From Cryptomeria japonica (taxonomy: Eukaryota; Streptophyta; Pinopsida; Cupressales; Cupressaceae): a stretch of 60,000 bases of DNA. A program made the translations under genes and the position numbers. Positions within the stretch are counted from its first letter, which is position 1. The number at the start of each line of letters is the position of its first letter. Under the pieces are notes generated by a model, which was not told where the DNA came from, searched no databases, and saw nothing but the letters and a program-made list of their open reading frames with translations. The stretch lies in the NCBI RefSeq assembly GCF_030272615.1, contig NC_081407.1, positions 146,507,744-146,567,743 of the forward strand, given 5' to 3'. Of the stretch, positions 54,305-60,000 are shown piece by piece.

Positions 54305-56168
54305 TGATGCTCTGCAAAAAGGATTAGAAAATCTGTTTGATGGCAACACACACAAGAGCACAAGAAACAAACGTTAGTGTTAGCAACAAAAGATTATCCT
54401 AAACAGGCATATCAAGAGAGATATTAAGCATGAAATAGAAAGCATATAAACATAGAATAAAATAGCTAATCAAGATGCTCATAGTTGCTCCTCCCTTGTT
54501 CCTCTTCTCCAAGTCCCAAATGAGTGTAGCTCTCAGCAGCTTTTTGCACTATGGATGCTTATGGAGGATTGAGATTTAATATTAAGCTTCAAATATGAAA
54601 TGAAAAGCTAAATACTATGCTATTGATGCTAAAATGATTGATTTTACCAAAAAGACAAGATTTTAGTTATGCTATGCTAAATGCTCTCTAAAAATGTCTA
54701 TAGCCTAAATGCATACAAGTTTTCAGGATCTGGATTATGAAGGAATGGGCTCTATTTATAGGAAAAATGGAGCAATGGATGGCCAGGATTGAAAGGTTTA
54801 ATCAAGGGTCAAGCTTGAAAGTTGGGGATCCATGTGCACAATTTGCACCAATGAAATGGTGACGAGTGTCAACATAAGATTGGGTTGAGAGAAGAGGTTG
54901 GAGGCATTAAATGCCTGAGGAGACCTCATGGTTATCTAGAAGGTAAGGGTCAAGCCTAAATTAGGATTACCCACTGGATTAGGAGTTAATGCAAGGATAA
55001 ACCTTTGTGCAAATGATTAAGAGATAATCATGGTCAAAGCATTAAAGGCTTGATGAGACCCTTGGGTTGGGTAGAGGTTGAGTCAAAACAAATGTTTTAA
55101 CCATGTGGGAGGGTTTGAGGTAACCATTAATGGTTATTGGAGACTTTGGGGATTAAGTGGTTGAAGGTTGAAAGCCTTCAATGGTTATCAAAGACTTTGA
55201 GCCATTTAGTGGTTGAAGGTTGGAAGCTTTCAAAGGTTATCCAAGACTTTGAGACATTTAGTGGTTGAAGGTTGAAAGCCTTTAATGGTTATCAAAGACT
55301 TTTAGGCTTTGAGAAGTGACTCCATTTTGCTTAGGAATGTGACAATAATTAGGGGATGGATTAAGTTAATTAGGAAGGGGTTAGAAGAATCTAGAAGGGG
55401 ATTAGATTTTGCAAGTGGATTTGGTGGGTGAGGGAAAATAGGATTTTATTAAAATAAAAATTCATTTATTTCAATAAATGTGTGCAAGTTGTATTTGGAT
55501 AAATATTCAAATAAATATTAATTTATTTAAATGAGAAAAAGGAAGATAAAGCATTAAAATGCTTGAAGACTTTGAGGGGAACCATTAAAGGCTTGAAGAC
55601 TTTAAGGAAAACCATTAAAGTCTTAAGAAGACTATAGAAGGAAGCCATCAAGTTTGAAGACTTTAAAGCCATCAAGTTTGAAGACTTTAAGGGAAACCAT
55701 TAAAGGTTTCAAGTGGGTGAGGATAAATAGGATTTTAAATAAATAATTTATTTAAAATAGTTGTGCAACTTGCTTTTGTAGGAAAATACAAGTGGGTGGA
55801 GGATAAAGGTGATTTAAATAAATGATTTATTTATTTAAATGTGAGAGGTGGGATTTTGGGGGATTTAAATAAATATTAATTTATTTAAATGTGAGAGGTG
55901 GGATTTTGGGGGATTTAAATAAATATTAATTTATTTAAATGTGAGAGAAGATTTAATTAAACAAATATGATTTATTTATTTAATTAATGGTATGAATTTG
56001 GTTAAGTGAATTAAATCAAATAAATTGAATAATTTATTTAATTAATAGGAGAAGAGGGTTAAGATGAATTAATTAAATATTAATTTAATTAATTATTAAT
56101 TGATGGTTAAATAATCAAATAAATACTAAGTATTTATTTAATTAAGTGGACAGATTTATGTGACTACA
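54305..56168 (-). repeat. 5' LTR of element F
   Basis: 1864 bp, nearly identical to 39904-41769. The differences I found are an A/G at about 40312/54711, a G/T in aagaggaatt/aagatgaatt, a C/T in tattcattt/tatttattt, and a 2-bp indel in the cctctcctct run. Confidence 0.95.
54752..54760 (-). promoter_or_regulatory. TATA box in the 5' LTR of element F (promoter copy)
   Basis: This is the same TATAAATAG in the 5' LTR, about 450 bp before the LTR end. It is the copy that would drive the genomic RNA. Its role is inferred from motif and position. Confidence 0.62.
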
Positions 56169-56173
56169 GGGTC

Positions 56174-56191
56174 CATTGAAGCTCCATATCA
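56174..56191 (+). repeat. Partial last LTR of array E, right piece
   Basis: cattgaagctccatatca continues the LTR end cattgaagcgccacatca after the second gggtc (56169-56173). It is followed by cttgt, the right TSD of E. Confidence 0.88.
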
Positions 56192-56584
56192 CTTGTGAAT
56201 GGAATCTAACCAAAAGAACTCCCCATGAACTCTTCTTAACACAATCCTTATAACATCCTTGGGAAAATCAGGACTACTAATAATCTCCACAAAACCTAGG
56301 GTTTCAACTATCTTGTGTTCCGGTTTTACATTACCATTAACATCACATATAATTGTCCTATACATGTTCTTAATCTCATCATCACCTAGTTCTTCAATAT
56401 GACAATGTATGTAAATTCTAGGATCCTCAACATATACTACTCCTTTGGGTATTTTGGAAAATGCTCCTAGGGTATCATCTTTCTTTGCTACTTCAGGAAT
56501 GATTTTAAATACAGGCCTAGGGCATTTAATCACTTCAATTACTATAGGGTTTGCAATGAATTCAGGTGCAGAGGAGGAAGCCAT
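56192..56584 (-). pseudogene. Second ORF of element D, N-terminal part
   Basis: The ATG at 56584 starts MASSSAPEFIANPIVIEV. The frame stays open for 130 residues to HGEFFWLDSIH at the insertion of E, and the reading then continues at 32460. It looks globular, with no signal peptide or transmembrane stretch. It is separated from gag by about 340 bp, so it would be a distinct protein or need its own translation start. The family is unknown to me. Confidence 0.6.
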
Positions 56585-56925
56585 TGTATAAATACCTTAA
56601 TCTGCCTTTAGGTATGAGTGCTTGAATGATTTGCTTCACTTCTCACTGTGGATGCCTTCGCTCGAGATTTTCACGCTCTAAAGAAGTTTGAATGCTTGGT
56701 GAATGAAAAAGAGTAAAAAATACTTGCTTTATAATGTTATTTCCTTCAACTACCACATTAAATGCCTGTTGGTTAAGTGAAACTTAACACATATGCCTGT
56801 AAAGAAGTAATGCAACTTCTCACCATCAACCGAGGGTAAATTAGCATGTTTTTCAATTTGTTGTCATACCCCCAAAAGGTTTCTTTTTAGTTAGATGAAG
56901 AATCTCCTGCCGGTGGAGTGATACT
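56585..56925 (-). other. Spacer between gag and second ORF of element D
   Basis: This is about 340 bp with stops in all minus frames. I see no domain and no LTR or duplication signature. Confidence 0.5.
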
Positions 56926-57999
56926 CTATTCTGCTAGTGAAGGAATAACTTCATTAACATTCTGATCTGACTTTCTAATCCATTGTTTTGATAATTCTTG
57001 CTTTACCTCTTCAACCTTCTCTTTATCTTTCAAACTGGGTCCTTTGTTATTTGTCAGTGATGCCTTACTTCTACAAAATTTTGCAATATGTCCAATCTTG
57101 TTACAAGCATAACAAGTCACATTGTTTTTTTGAATAACTTTTCCATATCCTATGTCAGTATGTGTTCTGCATTGATTAAATAAGTGTCCAAATCTTCCAC
57201 AAACATAACATCTTACATTCATTCTGCAATTTTCTGAGTTATGACAAATTTTGTTGCATTTAGAACATTGACTGGTGGGTGCATTAGTGTTCTAATAGTT
57301 TCCAGATCTACACTGATTTGCTCGATGACCATACTTGTTACAATTAAAGCATTTCCCATTGAATTTGTAAGGATTAGGTTGTCTTACCGGTTTACTGTGA
57401 TCATGATTGTTTGCAGTACCAGAGCTTTTACCAACTTCAAAGTCAAGGCCATTTGTGTCTCCATCAGGTTTTTGATTTTTCAGCATGTTATCAAGTTCCT
57501 CTGAACTTTTCTTGAATTTCTCTTTGTGTTGATTTGTAGCAGCCAACTCATTTTCCAAGATTCCCTTTTGTCTCATGAGTTCAGTTCTGTCATTTTGTGT
57601 ATGCATCAAATCTGTCTTTAACATATCATTTTCATGACGAAGTCTTGTGTTTTCATTTCTAGCATCATTTAGTCTTCCAACCAAGTCATCTTCATTCTTC
57701 TTTCTGTCTTCAATGTCTTTACAAAACCTCATAGTCATATCTTGCATTTCATTCCTCATTGTACTGTTTTCCTGTCTCAATTTGTTCACAAGGTCATTAA
57801 GAGTTTCTTTTTCACCATCATCACTCTGCATCTTTTCAGAAAGTTCTCTTCTTTTGTTCCTAGCAATAGTGAGATTTTCTTGAAGTCCTTGAATGATTTC
57901 CTATGCAGTCTTCAGATCATCTTCAAGTTTCATATTTTTTAATTTTTCTGCATCATAATCTGAAAGAGTTGTTTCCAATTGCTTTCTCAAGTTTTCCAT
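56926..57999 (-). pseudogene. Gag of element D: coiled coil and four zinc knuckles
   Basis: The likely start is ATG at 57999 (MENLRKQLETTLSDYDAEKL), about 70 bases past the LTR. A stop lies at 57901-57903. The 57292-57831 frame then gives a long coiled coil (VNKLRQENSTMRNEMQDMTM, then RLNDARNENTRLRHENDML), the LDNMLKNQK...GLDF motif and CFNCNKYGHRANQC. After another stop come CSKCNKICHNSENC, CYVCGRFGHLFNQC and CYACNKIGHIAKFC (56926-57222). All four fit CX2CX4HX4C. The UBN2-type N-terminus seen in C is absent. It would bind RNA; two stops make this copy defective. Confidence 0.78.
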
Positions 58000-58056
58000 C
58001 TCTACCGGTGTAAGAATCTTCCTCAAGTTGTTAGGATTTTGAAAATAGAGGACCAA

Positions 58057-58066
58057 GTTCTGATAA
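58057..58066 (-). promoter_or_regulatory. Possible degenerate primer site of element D
   Basis: The minus strand reads TTATCAGAAC one base past the 5' LTR. It resembles the TATCAGAGC core of the tRNA-Met site but lacks the leading TGG. The assignment rests mainly on position. Confidence 0.4.
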
Positions 58067-58067
58067 T

Positions 58068-58858
58068 TGTTAGGATTCCCAAAGATACTGAGAGGGGGGG
58101 GGTGGGGGGGGGGGGGTGAATCAGTATCTAACCAGTTAAGTGATTTTTTGAGCTTATTAAGTAAATTGCATTCCAAAACAGTGTACCAGTAAACAAGAAT
58201 TAATGCAGTAAATAAGAACAATGAACACAACATAGAAATCATACCATAAGACAATATTTTTGGTGAGGAAACCTGATGTGGGAAAAACCTCGGTGGGATT
58301 TGTGACCCACAATATTTGCTTACTAGCCAATAAGTGAATATTACTTAAAAGATGGGGACCTGCACATGCAGGAAGGCCAAGTGCCTAGAGCTCACTGCTC
58401 AAATACAAAGGGAAGTCTCACTGACTTACAAAAATGGATTATAGAAATCCAAAGTGATGTACTGCTACAAAAAGCATCTGCTATGCCAGATTCAGTACCG
58501 GTTTAAGTTCTTGCAATAATTATAAACCTTACATCAATATTCGCTCCTCATATCCATGTTATATCCTTTTCATACATCTTACAAAATGATCCTACAAGAT
58601 CTCATACTTATATGAGTCTTATTACAATATGCCATGTCGACTTACAAAAAGATATTACAATTAAATACATTAAGTAGTAAACAAAATCCTGTCGGCTTAG
58701 GGTGTCGGTAATCATCTTGGTCGCTGTCGGTGGACTATCTACCGGTGTGGAGTCTATCGGTGCCGGTGCCTGTCGGTGTCATAAGATTGCAAGGTTGCCA
58801 TCAATGACAATACCTTCAATCACCTAGAATTTCTCATTGGAGTGTGCATTTGCCAACA
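58068..58858 (-). repeat. 5' LTR of element D
   Basis: This 791-bp LTR is the partner of 28368-29148. On the plus strand the G run is expanded to G9-T-G13 (58094-58116). ACCGGT boxes are present, several with CpG decay relative to the other copy. Confidence 0.92.
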
Positions 58859-58863
58859 TCTCC

Positions 58864-60000
58864 GCCATTAACACACCTTCCAATACATGTCTTCTAATCT
58901 TAGCAACCACGACCTCGTCTCTGTCAAAATGCCATTAATGTTTCTATTGTTTCCTTCTCGAGGTCTTCTCGCAATCTGATCTTCTTGCTTAGATCTAGGC
59001 TCCAACAACTCCCTGATTTGTCTCTGTCACTCATTCTTCCTCGAGCCGCACTCTTCTGATCCAATCCACAAATCATGAGATCCATATTAAGTGCACACCT
59101 ATAGAGGCAACTATCTTTGCACAACACTCCACCGACCTCTGCATGCTTGCCACTTCATCTCCATGTGGCTTCCATGTCAGCATCCTCCTCTGCTTGAACA
59201 ACTATGTCGGTATGGATTGAATCACTAACTAATTCCATTACCGGGTTCATCTACTAGTATACTAACCTTGTCGCTTAAACCCTCAAACCGGTCTGTCATC
59301 AACCTTGCACTCATCTTCTTCTCTTCCGATGGACTACTCAATTGGTCAACACTCTTGCTAACCTACCTTATACACATCTTCATCAGATGGGGAGTCTTTT
59401 ACATCTGCACCTTGTCCATATTACCGGTAAACACTCTTGATGACACTATGTCATCAACCTTCCACAGACTCCATCTTCAATCAGGTCATTCTCCTCTATC
59501 TGCATCTGCTTAGCCTTGCATTCTTCTTGATCAGCTTGGACCATATCTCAACCGATTTGTCAAAGTGACAAACTCATCACTCGTCATCTGTACCAGCATC
59601 TCAACATGCCTTCTCAGTCAATCTAGTGCATATCCCTGATTTCATGCACTTGAGACATTCCTTTGATCCATCAGTAGATCCGGTGTGAGCCTTCAAAACA
59701 CCTGCCTTTGCCTCATCTTCCTTATCTCACATGACTATGATGCACACTATACATAATAGGAGATAAGATCCACTTACCGGTGGGAGTGAGTCCTTGTCAT
59801 CTACATCCTGTAGTGCACCCATGTGGCTTCCTTGTTTGTGCAACAAACCTTCAAACAAACACATGTGATCCGGTGTTGGCACATTCACTGTTAGTCATCT
59901 CTTCACATGGTGACTGCATCTTCATCCGGTGGGAGTCCTGTTGTTCTGCAACCTCACAGCATACCGGTGACTTGTTCATTCTTATCCTCCAGTATTGATG
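58864..60000 (-). repeat. 5' LTR of element C, second segment (continues past window)
   Basis: Directly after the TSD of D (tctcc, 58859-58863) the sequence gccattaacacaccttccaa resumes the C LTR at the point where 28367 left it. It aligns with about 21245-22390 of the 3' LTR. It runs off the window end; the 3' LTR implies about 360 bp more. Confidence 0.88.

Larger units (their letters stand above)
39904..56168 (-). mobile_element. Element F: young Tat-type Ty3/gypsy retrotransposon
   Basis: This 16,265-bp element has LTRs at 39904-41769 and 54305-56168 and a perfect TSD, gggtc (39899-39903, 56169-56173). On the minus strand the order is 5' LTR, primer site, 2.7-kb leader, gag, pol (protease, G-patch, RT, RNase H, second RNase H), integrase, 2.5-kb 3' region, purine tract, 3' LTR. 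The second RNase H places it in the Tat group. The LTRs show three substitutions and one 2-bp indel by eye, so it is the youngest element here. Three in-frame stops are the only visible gag-pol damage. Confidence 0.95.
32461..56191 (+). mobile_element. Element E: tandem array of LTR units inside D
   Basis: LTRs start at 32461, 34450, 36439 and 38428, an exact period of 1989 bp. A fifth, partial LTR closes the array. Between LTRs are about 772-785-bp internal regions with a tRNA-Met primer site and one ORF. The outer ends are TGATGCAGG and CCATATCA. The TSD cttgt flanks the whole array at 32456-32460 and 56192-56196. Neighbouring units thus share LTRs: L-I-L-I-L-I-L-i-l. Without the nested F the array is about 7.5 kb. 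No protease, RT or integrase is present. Confidence 0.9.
28368..58858 (-). mobile_element. Element D: non-autonomous LTR element with gag and a second ORF
   Basis: The LTRs are 28368-29148 and 58068-58858. The TSD is tctct (28363-28367) and tctcc (58859-58863), one mismatch. The purine tract next to the left LTR shows that D runs on the minus strand, 5' LTR at right. Without the nested E and F, D is about 6.8 kb with about 5.2 kb internal. It has a coiled-coil/zinc-knuckle gag and a long second ORF but no protease, RT or integrase. It belongs with C to one broad group: shared LTR end motifs and the Gag 'LDxML..Q' motif. Confidence 0.88.
20216..60000 (-). mobile_element. Element C: gag-only Copia-type LTR element (runs past window)
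   Basis: On the minus strand the order is 5' LTR, primer site (27352-27363), gag, non-coding tail, purine tract, 3' LTR. The 5' LTR is split by the insertion of D: 27366-28367 continues at 58864-60000 and would end roughly 360 bp past the window, judged from alignment to the 3' LTR. No protease, integrase or RT is present, so the element would need help in trans. It sits in the 3' tail of B. Confidence 0.87.

Noticed and set aside
57901-58254. A 117-residue minus frame crossing the D 5' LTR border
   Set aside because: Its first half is LTR sequence read through the C run. The real gag start is more likely the ATG at 57999.
1-60000. A host protein-coding gene in the window
   Set aside because: I looked for intron-exon patterns and non-transposon domains on both strands. 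Everything recognisable belongs to a retroelement; the only unknown proteins lie inside LTR elements.

Overview
This window is plant nuclear DNA that appears to consist entirely of transposable elements; I found no host gene, tRNA, rRNA or satellite array. The tRNA-Met primer sites, Copia and Ty3/gypsy lineages (a chromovirus and a dual-RNase-H Tat-type element), an L1-type LINE and several gag-only LTR elements point to a large, repeat-filled land-plant genome. I lean towards a gymnosperm, but the species cannot be read from this sequence.

Layout, left to right. 1-8533: a decayed chromovirus (element A, +), its integrase split at 4534-7173 by a solo LTR with a perfect 5-bp target-site duplication (TSD). 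8534-12305: an AT-rich unassigned stretch and then a very decayed Copia relic (G, +). 12306-15233: a LINE fragment (-). 15234-20215: a decayed Copia element (B, +) whose 3' LTR is not in the window. 20216 to beyond 60000: a gag-only Copia-type element (C, -), 3' LTR 20216-22744, internal region 22745-27365 (its gag split by a second solo LTR at 24330-25472), and 5' LTR 27366-28367 continuing at 58864-60000.

Element D (-, 28368-58858) sits inside C's 5' LTR. D carries a coiled-coil/zinc-knuckle gag and a long unrecognised second ORF where pol should be. Element E (+, 32461-56191) sits inside D's second ORF. E is a head-to-tail array of LTR and internal units with an exact 1989-bp period, and each unit carries an unrecognised coiled-coil ORF. 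Element F (-, 39904-56168) sits inside E's last LTR. F is a young, almost complete 16.3-kb Tat-type gypsy with 1.86-kb LTRs, a single gag-pol frame broken by three stop codons, a G-patch, two RNase H domains and a DD(35)E integrase.

The nest is therefore LINE > B > C > D > E > F, six levels, possibly seven if the LINE lies inside relic G. The D, E and F insertions each have matching TSDs (tctct/tctcc, cttgt, gggtc) and so does each solo LTR (attca, atatg). LTR-pair divergence judged by eye falls with depth: C near 9% in a sampled stretch, D a few percent, F three substitutions in 1.86 kb. The most novel items are the tandem LTR array E with its unknown protein, the second ORF of D, and a perfect E2F-type site next to the TATA box in the solo LTR and C LTR family.
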